Origin: Spirochaetia bacterium
GTDB lineage: Bacteria; Spirochaetota; Spirochaetia; PWKH01
DNA: 10,983 bases
Direction of reading: 5' to 3'
NCBI GenBank assembly: GCA_021736505.1
Contig: JAIPFU010000047.1
Location: 1-10,983, forward strand
How positions within the stretch are numbered: the first letter of the stretch is position 1; each line of letters opens with the position of its first letter. Shown piece by piece: positions 1-5,946 of this stretch. Under the pieces are notes generated by a model. That model searched no databases. It worked only from the letters and a program-made list of their open reading frames with translations, and had not been told where the DNA came from. A program made the position numbers and the translations under genes.

Positions 1-235
1 CATGGGTGGCATGGGTACTTCCATGATGAAAAAAATCATGAAAAAGAAGAACATTGAAACAGTTTCTGAGCTGATGCGTAACTTTCTGGATAACGGTGGT
101 AAGATTATGGCTTGTACCATGACTATGGATGTTATGGGTTTAAAACAGGAAGAGCTGGTGGATGGAATTGATTTCGGCGGTGTTGCTTCATATTTAGGGG
201 ATGTCGAGGATTCAGACAGCAACTTGTTTATCTAA
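1..235 (+). CDS. DsrE/DsrF/DrsH-like (DrsE_2) family protein, C-terminal part
   Basis: The frame is open from the left window edge to a TAA at 233-235, so only the C-terminal 77 or so residues are visible and the true start lies outside. The visible part has a lysine- and methionine-rich stretch, then a conserved cysteine in ACTMTMDVMG, followed by LKQEELVDGIDFGGVASYLGD. This cysteine-methionine pattern followed by the helix-strand ending is typical of DrsE_2 proteins, which are DsrE-like sulfur-carrier or persulfide-handling proteins. They often stand beside, or are fused to, rhodanese or CoA-disulfide-reductase domains. Whether such a fusion exists here cannot be seen. The family assignment is from recognition of the C-terminal pattern. 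The in-frame ATG codons near the edge are probably internal methionines. An intrinsic terminator follows at 347-386. Confidence 0.72.
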   Translation, partial: MGGMGTSMMKKIMKKKNIETVSELMRNFLDNGGKIMACTMTMDVMGLKQEELVDGIDFGGVASYLGDVEDSDSNLFI

Positions 236-254
236 TACATCGTATATCTGAAAG

Positions 255-274
255 AGCTTAAAAATTTTTAAGCT
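255..274. repeat. 20-bp perfect AT-rich palindrome
   Basis: AGCTTAAAAATTTTTAAGCT equals its own reverse complement and begins 20 bp after the stop of the DrsE_2-like gene. As RNA it could fold into a weak A/U stem. No T-run follows, so it is not a canonical terminator. It is followed at about 270-312 by irregular repeats of TTGATAA/TGATAAG at roughly 8-9 bp spacing. Confidence 0.6.
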
Positions 275-346
275 GATAAGTTGATAAATTGATAAGCTTA
301 TAAATTGATAAGAGTATTTTTTCTGATGGCTGAGCGCTGCAGTTTG

Positions 347-386
347 GACACCCGGTACCTATAGGTTCGCCGGGTGTCATCTTTTT
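347..386 (+). terminator. Rho-independent terminator of the DrsE_2-like gene
   Basis: A perfect 9-bp GC-rich stem, GACACCCGG (347-355) with CCGGGTGTC (370-378), encloses a 14-nt loop that can add an inner ACC/GGT pairing. The stem is followed by ATCTTTTT (379-386). The T-run is on the + strand only. It therefore fits the end of the + strand transcription unit beginning left of the window and not the end of mntP, which runs the other way. Confidence 0.85.
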
Positions 387-525
387 AGCCCGAGTGCCTT
401 CTGCTAGTCCAGGAGTTAACTACTTAGTCTAGGGACTTAACTACGTAGTCCGGGAGTTAACTACGTAGTCCGGGGAGCCATCTGTTTAGTTCGGGTATCT
501 TCTGATTAGACGAATGCCATCTGTT
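386..525. repeat. Degenerate tandem array, about 20-bp period, 7 units
   Basis: Seven units of 19-21 bp each begin with TAG and usually continue YCCGGG: 386-404, 405-424, 425-445, 446-465, 466-486, 487-506 and 507-525. The clearest unit is TAGTCCGGGAGTTAACTACG (446-465). Units 2-4 carry GTTAACTAC-like right halves, whereas units 1 and 5-7 carry CCTTCTG/CCATCTG-like right halves, so there are two subtypes. The junctions of units 3/4 and 4/5 form the palindrome ACTACGTAGT (440-449 and 460-469). No gene lies in 236-539; the gap holds the palindrome, the terminator and this array. Confidence 0.8.
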
Positions 526-539
526 TGTTTTTAAACTGT

Positions 540-1112
540 TCAGCAGCCCTTCACCAAGTGCTCAACAAGGACTTTTACACCGATGGCGATAAGCATCAGA
601 CCGCCGATAATTTCGATGCGGCTCTCAAAAAGATGCCCCACGGAATTACCAATTTTTATACCGATAAAGCTCATAAGCGCCGTAATTACCCCAATAATTA
701 AAGCCGGCAAAAGAATATCCACATCAAGCACAGCAAAAGAGATACCCGCAGCCAGCGCATCAATGCTTGTCGCTACGGACATGAGCATCAGTGTCGGAAA
801 ATGAAGACAATTAGTTTTTGCCGCCTTCTCCTTCTCTTCAAAGCTGAATGCTTCATATATCATTTTTCCACCGATTACCGCGAGCAGTCCAAAGGCTAGC
901 CAATGATCATACAATTCAATGTAGCTGCGGAAATAAGACCCGCCGGCCCAACCGATGACCGGCATGACGCCCTGGAACAAGCCGAAAAACAGCGCAATCT
1001 TCAAGTGATTTTTCAAGCAGATATTGTTAATGATTATGCCGTTGGTAATTGATACGGCAAATGCGTCCATGGATAATGCAACTGCAATGATTACGATACT
1101 AACTAAGTCCAT
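540..1112 (-). CDS. mntP: Manganese efflux pump MntP
   Basis: This 190-residue inner-membrane protein matches the MntP family (formerly DUF204) over its full length; family members are about 190 residues with six membrane helices. Family marks are ALSMDAFAVS near residues 12-21, with Asp16, and ATSIDALAAGIS in the second half, with Asp118. The two halves are related by internal duplication, and the paired aspartates are thought to line the Mn(II) path. GLFQGVMPVIGW (44-55) and IGGKMIYEAF (80-89) are also typical. MntP exports manganese and protects against Mn overload. An AGGAAG ribosome binding site (1120-1125) lies 7 nt before the ATG. The gene starts 19 bp after the DUF4105 gene on the same strand, so the two are probably co-transcribed. 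I see no yybP-ykoY manganese riboswitch in that short gap, and no terminator with a T-run on this strand downstream. Confidence 0.93.
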   Translation of the reverse strand: MDLVSIVIIAVALSMDAFAVSITNGIIINNICLKNHLKIALFFGLFQGVMPVIGWAGGSYFRSYIELYDHWLAFGLLAVIGGKMIYEAFSFEEKEKAAKTNCLHFPTLMLMSVATSIDALAAGISFAVLDVDILLPALIIGVITALMSFIGIKIGNSVGHLFESRIEIIGGLMLIAIGVKVLVEHLVKGC

Positions 1113-1131
1113 CCGCTTTCTTCCTGTCTTC

Positions 1132-2583
1132 CTATTTTGGTCCTCTGTTCCGCCTGCCCCTGTCTGAAAAGCGAGTAATATACTGCTTCATGTCCGGGAC
1201 CAGAGTCCAAGGACGAGTCTGAGCAATGATCATGGGCAGAACAAGAACGATACTGAGGGTATTCCACTGATAATTTCCCGGAAACAGCTTCACTACTGCC
1301 ATCACAAGGAAAAACACTGCCTCAATCCGCCACAGGGCGGCTGTTCTGGCGATATATTTCTCCTTTCCGAAAGACATGAGCACTCCGAAAACAGCTATTA
1401 CAAGGTAAAGGGGATTGATAAAGAATATATTCTGGTTATGGTAGGTCACGTCATGGTCCGTAAAAAACGTCATAAAAAAGAGAGCGGACCCCGCCAAACC
1501 GAGAAAAAGTCCTGCAGCTGTATTTATCAGACCGTGGATGCGGAGATAGCCTTTGGGAAATTTTTTCATGCTGATGCCTCCGCGCCGGTCAACTGCCAGG
1601 GCCGCAAAAAGTGCTAGGAGCGCCGCTGCTGAGCCGTAGAGAAGGCCCTTCGGCCATAGAGCTTTCCATTCATCGAGTATCAGCTTGCGTTCAGGATACG
1701 AACTGATGACCCGCCGAGATGCAGCAATAGGGATACTGCTTTGCTCCTCGCTTTTTAGCTCACCCTGGTCGAGACTGTATGAGAACTCTCGCAGACTCTG
1801 CTCCAGAACTTCAGGCAGAAACATCTCCTCCCAGCGACTTATGGGCACATCGATTGTTTTCCCCTGCAGAAAGTTCAGCATCCAGTCCAAGAAGAAGCTA
1901 TGATGCGTATTCCGTCGCGTGTGTCCTCGAAACGTCGTTTCTCCCTCAATATCGGAAGCCCATGCTTTAAACTGGCCGTCAACTGCCATATCAATGATGT
2001 CCCTGATCCGGGTCGCGCAGTTATCATAATAATGGTGATAGAGATAGCTGTTATTTTCAGGTTTGACCTTCTCCTGCAGATAAGCAGCGATAAAGTAGCG
2101 CTTTTCAGGGGGCAGGTTCAAACTGAGCATGGTCGCATTTCTGCGGAAATAGATGGCCTGGCGGATGCGTTGCTCTGTGGAAGATTCCCGTACTCCGTAG
2201 ATTAGCCGCCCGAAAGCAAAATTTGTAAAGAAATTCTTTTGGGAAAAATCGAAAACTCCAAAGTCGTAGAGTCTTGATGTGCCGCGCTGAGTATCTTCAA
2301 CCACCAAAGCGGTGTGCCCGAACCAGAGGTAGAGTGGATCTCCCTGACCTAGGGTCAGCAGTTTTATGCTGAGATGTTCGCCTTTTTGGGATGATTCAGG
2401 TCCCAATTCAATTTCAATGGGCAGGTCCGCTGGTAATTCATCGGTGAGGGAGGTGAGGGGAGTTGCTGCCTTCGCGGGGATCATGATGAGCAGCAGCAGA
2501 AAGAGAAGGACAGCCGATTTCAGCTGATGCGATACTGTGATGAATTCGTACGGAAATATCCGAGCAGGACCTGTGTAATGCAT
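1132..2583 (-). CDS. DUF4105 (Lnb_N) domain membrane protein
   Basis: The 483-residue product has an N-terminal hydrophobic segment (about 22-36) ending in IPAKA/A, which looks like a signal peptide. A soluble DUF4105/Lnb_N-type domain (about 70-270) follows, then about five hydrophobic helices (near 314-331, 353-374, 390-404, 419-434 and 440-456) and a basic tail. The soluble domain has LYLWFGHTALVVED, with His90, and YHHYYDNCATRIRDIID, with Cys189. This His/Cys pair is the conserved pattern of the family, which resembles permuted NlpC/P60-papain-like folds. A thiol hydrolase or related activity outside the membrane is inferred, not shown. The first ATG is used because no better start precedes the signal peptide, although no clear ribosome binding site is visible and the n-region is long, so the start is uncertain. 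mntP follows 19 bp later. Confidence 0.8.
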   Translation of the reverse strand: MHYTGPARIFPYEFITVSHQLKSAVLLFLLLLIMIPAKAATPLTSLTDELPADLPIEIELGPESSQKGEHLSIKLLTLGQGDPLYLWFGHTALVVEDTQRGTSRLYDFGVFDFSQKNFFTNFAFGRLIYGVRESSTEQRIRQAIYFRRNATMLSLNLPPEKRYFIAAYLQEKVKPENNSYLYHHYYDNCATRIRDIIDMAVDGQFKAWASDIEGETTFRGHTRRNTHHSFFLDWMLNFLQGKTIDVPISRWEEMFLPEVLEQSLREFSYSLDQGELKSEEQSSIPIAASRRVISSYPERKLILDEWKALWPKGLLYGSAAALLALFAALAVDRRGGISMKKFPKGYLRIHGLINTAAGLFLGLAGSALFFMTFFTDHDVTYHNQNIFFINPLYLVIAVFGVLMSFGKEKYIARTAALWRIEAVFFLVMAVVKLFPGNYQWNTLSIVLVLPMIIAQTRPWTLVPDMKQYITRFSDRGRRNRGPK

Positions 2584-2679
2584 GAACAGTATGGTATCAC
2601 AATGGAGAAAAGAGGGAAAGTAGAGCCGAAAGAAGCGGGGAAAAATTTTGCCCTGCGTGCTGTTGTCATTGCCGGTAGT

Positions 2680-2728
2680 CAGTTTACCATTTACGATTTA
2701 CCGTTTGCAGTTTTAGGTTTACAGTTTA
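2680..2728. repeat. Heptamer tandem array (7 x 7 bp)
   Basis: Between the hydrolase and DUF4105 genes are seven consecutive 7-bp units in perfect register: CAGTTTA, CCATTTA, CGATTTA, CCGTTTG, CAGTTTT, AGGTTTA, CAGTTTA. The TTT core is invariant and variation is mostly in the first three bases. The first and last units are identical. The rest of 2584-2734 shows no gene and no clear promoter or terminator. Confidence 0.85.
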
Positions 2729-2734
2729 TAGGTG

Positions 2735-3571
2735 TCAGTGATGGATATGGCTGCTGCCGGAAAGCCAGAGGTCTAGAGTAGGCTGAATCTCCTTCGCCAG
2801 TAGTTTTGCGCAGCGGGCATTGGGATGCACCCCGTCTACGGAGAGGGAGAGTCCGCGCTTTTCACTGAGCAGGCGGGCGCGCTCTTCACTGCCGCTGATA
2901 AAGCGGGCATCTTCGCTGGTCGCCTCAGGGGTGGGGATGAGATAATCCGGTATGCCGGCGGTTTTGCTTCCACTTTTGTATGTGTCTTCTACTTTGTAGA
3001 GGATCTGATCCGCGGTTTTTGAAATAGGTATAATTCTGATATGCAGTTCCGCCGCAAGTTCTCTAAGCCCGTTATTTACGGTAAGTCGGTCTGCATTTAA
3101 GGGTGTAGAGAGATTTTCACCCAGAAAGAGCAGATCAGTGATGGCAATTCGATTTTTCGGCAGTCCCAGCGCCTCTGCGGCATCAATAATTTTACGGAGC
3201 TGCCTCCTATAGGCGTTTATAAAGGAGCTGTAATCGGATATTGGGGCAGATGGACCGTTTAATTTGTCCTGCATAGCGGCTTTCCACTTTGGTTCCAGCT
3301 TTGCCATATAGGGAATCAGCAAGTCATTATGACCAGCCTCAATAATAAGCCCCTGCATGGAATCTGCAACTCTCCCCTTCATGTAGGAGAGAACTCGGCC
3401 AGTGATGCCCAGCATGGTATCTCCGTCAAGACCTCTTGCAAGTATGGGCCGATCCTTCCTGGTTTCCAGCCCCCTGCGTCCCGCTGGTCTGTGATTGGGG
3501 TGTTTGAGATATGAGGTGAATCCTATGCCTACATGTCCGGCTGTCAGACTGTCTCCTGCTATGAGTATCAT
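2735..3571 (-). CDS. SGNH/GDSL-type hydrolase
   Basis: The 278-residue protein has the SGNH hydrolase blocks. These are block I IAGDSLTAG with Ser8 as the expected nucleophile, a glycine in ARGLDGDTM (near 45-53) for block II, block III AGHNDLL with Asn82, and block V VDGVHPN with Asp246 and His249. This is a complete catalytic set for an esterase, lipase or deacetylase of the SGNH superfamily; the substrate cannot be told. There is no signal peptide, since the Ser block begins at residue 5, so it probably acts in the cytoplasm. The stretch of about 60 residues at 185-240 is longer than in minimal members. The start is supported by GGGAGGA (3581-3587) 9 nt before the ATG. It is followed after 151 bp by the DUF4105 gene. 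The product ends in the His-rich tail SSHIHH. Confidence 0.85.
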   Translation of the reverse strand: MILIAGDSLTAGHVGIGFTSYLKHPNHRPAGRRGLETRKDRPILARGLDGDTMLGITGRVLSYMKGRVADSMQGLIIEAGHNDLLIPYMAKLEPKWKAAMQDKLNGPSAPISDYSSFINAYRRQLRKIIDAAEALGLPKNRIAITDLLFLGENLSTPLNADRLTVNNGLRELAAELHIRIIPISKTADQILYKVEDTYKSGSKTAGIPDYLIPTPEATSEDARFISGSEERARLLSEKRGLSLSVDGVHPNARCAKLLAKEIQPTLDLWLSGSSHIHH

Positions 3572-3597
3572 AAACTTCAGTCCTCCCTATGCTTGGT

Positions 3598-3603
3598 ATC
3601 ATA
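3598..3603 (-). promoter_or_regulatory. Possible -10 box upstream of the SGNH hydrolase gene
   Basis: On the - strand TATGAT lies 26 bp upstream of the hydrolase ATG and matches the -10 consensus at five of six positions. The hexamer 17 bp further upstream (TAATCA) is a poor -35. This is the best candidate in 3572-3740, a stretch in which I see no gene. Confidence 0.25.
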
Positions 3604-3740
3604 ACCCAAAGATTATCCTATGATTATTTCAGAGTAGCCAGCACTTAGAGTAGATTTTAGGAAGAATGGATGTGTCCGCTCCCTCCTTATATGATACCGC
3701 AGAAAATCGATGGAGACAATATTGCAGTTGGTATACAGCT

Positions 3741-3827
3741 GGTGAGAATCAGGGTGAAAAACGGAGGTGAAACCGGAGGTGAAACCGGATGTGAAACCGG
3801 AAGTGAGAACCGGAAGATGGAATCCGG
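3741..3827. repeat. 12-bp tandem array (about 7 units)
   Basis: Units are GGTGAGAATCAG (3741-3752), GGTGAAAAACGGA (3753-3765), GGTGAAACCGGA twice (3766-3777 and 3778-3789), TGTGAAACCGGA (3790-3801), AGTGAGAACCGGA (3802-3814) and AGATGGAATCCGG (3815-3827). The centre is nearly perfect and both ends decay. Each central unit contains GGTGAAACC, a tiny inverted repeat, and CCGG. Confidence 0.82.
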
Positions 3828-3848
3828 TAAGAATTTTCCATAGCGTAA

Positions 3849-3944
3849 GCATCAGCATCAACATCAACATCAACACCAACACCAACACCAGCATCAGCAT
3901 CAGCATCAGCATCAGCATCAGCATCAGCATCAGCATCAGCACCA
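3849..3944. repeat. Hexamer tandem array (16 x 6 bp)
   Basis: Sixteen hexamers run without interruption: GCATCA x2, ACATCA x2, ACACCA x3, GCATCA x8, GCACCA x1. Variation comes in blocks, as expected from slippage acting on variant units. The array overlaps the last codons and the stop of the ABC ATPase on the - strand, where the units read TGATGC. It begins 21 bp after the 12-bp array, so 3741-3944 is almost entirely repeat. The open frames through it (such as a Met-Leu repeat or an Ala-Asp repeat) are products of the repeat. Confidence 0.9.
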
Positions 3945-4871
3945 AGCTTTATAAAAACCGTTTCGATGATCCAGGTAAACCTTTGTTCCATAAAGTTCAC
4001 TGAGGAACGATTCAGTAAGAAGCTCCTCTTTGCTGCCTTCAGCCATGATTTTACCATCACGAATGCAGACGAGCCGCTTGATACGCGGGAGAATATCGGC
4101 CAAGTCATGGGTTATCAAGATGATGGTTTTCCCTTTTTCAGCTAGTTTATCCAGGATCCTTCGCAGCTCTTTTCCGGCGGGCAGATCCAAGTTTGAAGAA
4201 GGTTCATCAAGGATCATACTTTCGGGATTATGAATGAGCGCCCGGGCGATGAGTATTTTTCTGGCCTCGCCGCTGGATAAGGTATTCATCGGTTTATTGA
4301 GGAGGTGGGGGATAGAGAGAAACTCAGCGGTCTCCAACATGGTCTTTTTCATCCGGGGGGTGACGGTGTGCTGCAGGTGAAAAAGGCCAATGCTGCTGAA
4401 AAATCCGGAAAGGATGATCTCCTCGGCGGAATATGGGGTATGACAGATGCGCTGGAGGTCCGGAGTAATAATACCAAGCCTATTTTTCAGCTCCAAGATG
4501 TGCCAAGTCTCTTTCCCATTTAGTTTCAACACCAGTTTGTCGTGTTGAATAGGGTGCATATCCTTCGTCAGTACCTTGATCAGGGTAGATTTTCCCGCTC
4601 CATTAGGGCCGATAATGGCGGTATGCTGGCCTTTTTCGATATCCAAGGATATGTCATTCAGTATAGTATGTCTATTTCGCCTTACAGTTACATGTCGTAG
4701 TTGTATCATTGGATTAATCGGTGCCTGTGTTCTTGGCTGCAAAGATGCCTGTGATGGGGCTTGCGATCTTGGTTGCGACGATGCATGTGATGGGGCCTGC
4801 GATCTTGGTTGCGACGATGCATGTGATGGGGCCTGCGATCTTGGTTGCGACGATGCATGTGATTTTGTCAT
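3936..4871 (-). CDS. Stand-alone ABC transporter ATPase with repeated N-terminal extension
   Basis: The 311-residue product has a complete ABC ATPase: Walker A GPNGAGKST (88-96), Q-loop near Gln140, signature LSSGEARKI (198-206), Walker B SMILDEP (218-224) and the H-loop histidine at 255. From Met55 (MIQLRHVTV) the protein would be 257 residues, the usual length of a stand-alone ATPase. The first 54 residues contain four 12-residue repeats (SHASSQPRSQAP and variants), encoded by the 36-bp array. The ATG at 4709 is therefore an alternative start; neither start has a strong ribosome binding site. No permease or binding protein is adjacent, so the cargo is unknown. It resembles YlmA/ModF-like orphan ATPases. 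It starts 18 nt after msrBA, in the same frame and with no stop between. Its own stop codon lies within the hexamer array. Confidence 0.82.
   Translation of the reverse strand: MTKSHASSQPRSQAPSHASSQPRSQAPSHASSQPRSQAPSQASLQPRTQAPINPMIQLRHVTVRRNRHTILNDISLDIEKGQHTAIIGPNGAGKSTLIKVLTKDMHPIQHDKLVLKLNGKETWHILELKNRLGIITPDLQRICHTPYSAEEIILSGFFSSIGLFHLQHTVTPRMKKTMLETAEFLSIPHLLNKPMNTLSSGEARKILIARALIHNPESMILDEPSSNLDLPAGKELRRILDKLAEKGKTIILITHDLADILPRIKRLVCIRDGKIMAEGSKEELLTESFLSELYGTKVYLDHRNGFYKAWC
4720..4863. repeat. 36-bp tandem minisatellite in the ABC ATPase 5' region
   Basis: There are four 36-bp units: 4720-4755 (diverged), 4756-4791, 4792-4827 and 4828-4863. The last two are identical and 4756-4791 differs from them at one base. 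On the - strand each unit encodes 12 residues of the form SHASSQPRSQAP, keeping the frame into the ABC domain. The diverged unit lies nearest that domain (SQASLQPRTQAP). Confidence 0.9.
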
Positions 4872-4889
4872 TGGCCTAGTATAGACAAT

Positions 4890-5750
4890 CTAAAAACGTT
4901 TTGTATAGATGTGGCAGTATGGAGATCCCTGCTTTTTCGCGTAATAGTGCTGATGATATGCTTCCGCAGGCCAGAATTCTCCTGCCGGCTCTATTTGCGT
5001 GGCAATATCAAGCCCCTTATCTGAAAGCTCCTTAATCAGCCTGCTGATAACTTCCCGCTGCTCATCGTTCATGACAAAGACTTTGGAAAGATACTGTTCC
5101 CCAATATCCGGTCCCTGTCCGTTTTTCTGACTTGGATCATGTGTTTCAAAGTAGAGCTTTGCCAAACTTTCGTAGTCTGTAACTTCAGGGTCATAGAGGA
5201 CTTCCACGGCTTCCACATGGCCGGTGTTGCCTCGGCATACTTGCTCGTAGCTTGGGGCTTCTGCAGTGCCTCCGGTATAGCCGGCTTGAGTAAAGATGAC
5301 CCCCGCTGCCTTCTCAAAGTGATACTGGGTTCCCCAGAAGCATCCTGATGCAAATACAGCCCGCTCTACGGTTTTGAAGCTGATGGAAACTGAGTTTACG
5401 CAATGACGGGTGTTCAGCGGTGTATAGTGTTCACCGGTGAAGACATGGCCCAAGTGGCCGCCGCAGCTGCTGCAGGTGATTTCAGTTCGGACACCGTCAG
5501 CGTCAGGTTTTCGTTGGACAGCTCCAGGAATTTCTTTATCAAAACTCGGCCAGCCGCACTGCGCATCAAATTTGGTTTCTGATCTATAGAGTGGTGCCCC
5601 GCATTGCCTGCACACATATAAGCCCTGCTCAAAATGGTTCCAATACTCTCCTGTAAAAGGTGCTTCCGTTCCCTTCTCAATAATAATGTGATGTTCCTTT
5701 GGGCTCAGTTTTTTATATGCTTTTTTGTCAGTCGTTTTGTTTCTTTTCAT
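4890..5750 (-). CDS. msrBA: Bifunctional methionine sulfoxide reductase B/A (MsrBA)
   Basis: The 286-residue fusion has MsrB first and MsrA second. MsrB (about 15-126) has both zinc CxxC pairs, CRQC (47-50) and CSSC (93-96), and the catalytic Cys117 in RHCVNS. It reduces methionine-R-sulfoxide. MsrA (about 130-286) has GCFWG (136-140) with catalytic Cys137, GYTGG, GNTGHVEAVEV and FWPAEAYHQHY. It reduces methionine-S-sulfoxide. Cys172 and Cys279 are candidate resolving cysteines. There is no signal peptide, so it should repair oxidised methionine in the cytoplasm using thioredoxin. The B-A order is the reverse of the A-B order of many msrAB fusions. The ATG at 5750 is the first in frame; upstream I see no clear ribosome binding site, so it is only moderately certain. 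The ABC ATPase follows 18 nt later. Confidence 0.93.
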   Translation of the reverse strand: MKRNKTTDKKAYKKLSPKEHHIIIEKGTEAPFTGEYWNHFEQGLYVCRQCGAPLYRSETKFDAQCGWPSFDKEIPGAVQRKPDADGVRTEITCSSCGGHLGHVFTGEHYTPLNTRHCVNSVSISFKTVERAVFASGCFWGTQYHFEKAAGVIFTQAGYTGGTAEAPSYEQVCRGNTGHVEAVEVLYDPEVTDYESLAKLYFETHDPSQKNGQGPDIGEQYLSKVFVMNDEQREVISRLIKELSDKGLDIATQIEPAGEFWPAEAYHQHYYAKKQGSPYCHIYTKRF

Positions 5751-5790
5751 ATCTTAAACATACGTATATACCGGCCTCTAAGTAAAGTAA

Positions 5791-5857
5791 GATGTGGATT
5801 TTTTCTCCGAGACGATTTCCAAAGCGTGTGGATTTTTTCTCCGAGACGATTTCCACA
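5791..5857. repeat. Dispersed REP-like dimeric element, copy 1
   Basis: Two units beginning TGTGGATTTTTTCTCCGAGA start at 5793 and 5827, a 34-bp period. The second unit ends TTTCCACA, so TGTGGA (5827-5832) and TCCACA (5852-5857) form an inverted pair. Positions 5791-5847 are identical, over 57 bp, to 9525-9581. It lies between the msrBA start and the fucI terminator, in a noncoding gap. Confidence 0.88.
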
Positions 5858-5859
5858 TT

Positions 5860-5893
5860 AAAAAAATGCTCCCTGAAGGGGGTTCCAGGGAGC
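5860..5893 (-). terminator. Rho-independent terminator of fucI
   Basis: On the - strand GCTCCCTG (5893-5886) pairs with CAGGGAGC (5875-5868) across a 10-nt loop, followed by ATTTTTTTA (5867-5859). The stem begins about 53 nt after the fucI stop. The T-run is on this strand only, so it ends fucI transcription before msrBA. Confidence 0.88.
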
Positions 5894-5946
5894 AAAAGGA
5901 GTATATGTATAAAAAGGAGGGATAAAAACTGGTTAACTTAGTCTAT

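Noticed and set aside
386..525. CRISPR array
   Set aside because: Units are contiguous with no unique spacers, are degenerate, and no cas gene is near. The same reasoning applies to the other arrays.
1113..1131. yybP-ykoY manganese riboswitch for mntP
   Set aside because: The gap to the upstream gene is only 19 bp and contains just the ribosome binding site.
2527..2781. 84-residue + strand frame covering the DUF4105-hydrolase gap
   Set aside because: It runs antisense through two real genes and the heptamer array, and shows no domain or ribosome binding site.
3613..4108. Open frames on the - strand encoding Met-Leu or Ala-Asp repeats
   Set aside because: They are translations of the TGATGC hexamer array extended into neighbouring DNA, overlap the ABC gene and lack any recognisable domain.
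4576..4884. + strand frame with Cys/Asp-rich 12-residue repeats, looking like a metal-binding protein
   Set aside because: It is the antisense of the 36-bp repeat within the ABC gene. The Cys/Asp pattern is a by-product, and its remaining part is antisense of the Walker A region.
5904..5924. Short + strand frame with an AAGGAG-like site before an ATG near the fucI terminator
   Set aside because: It encodes only six residues before a stop and lies beside a terminator of the other strand.
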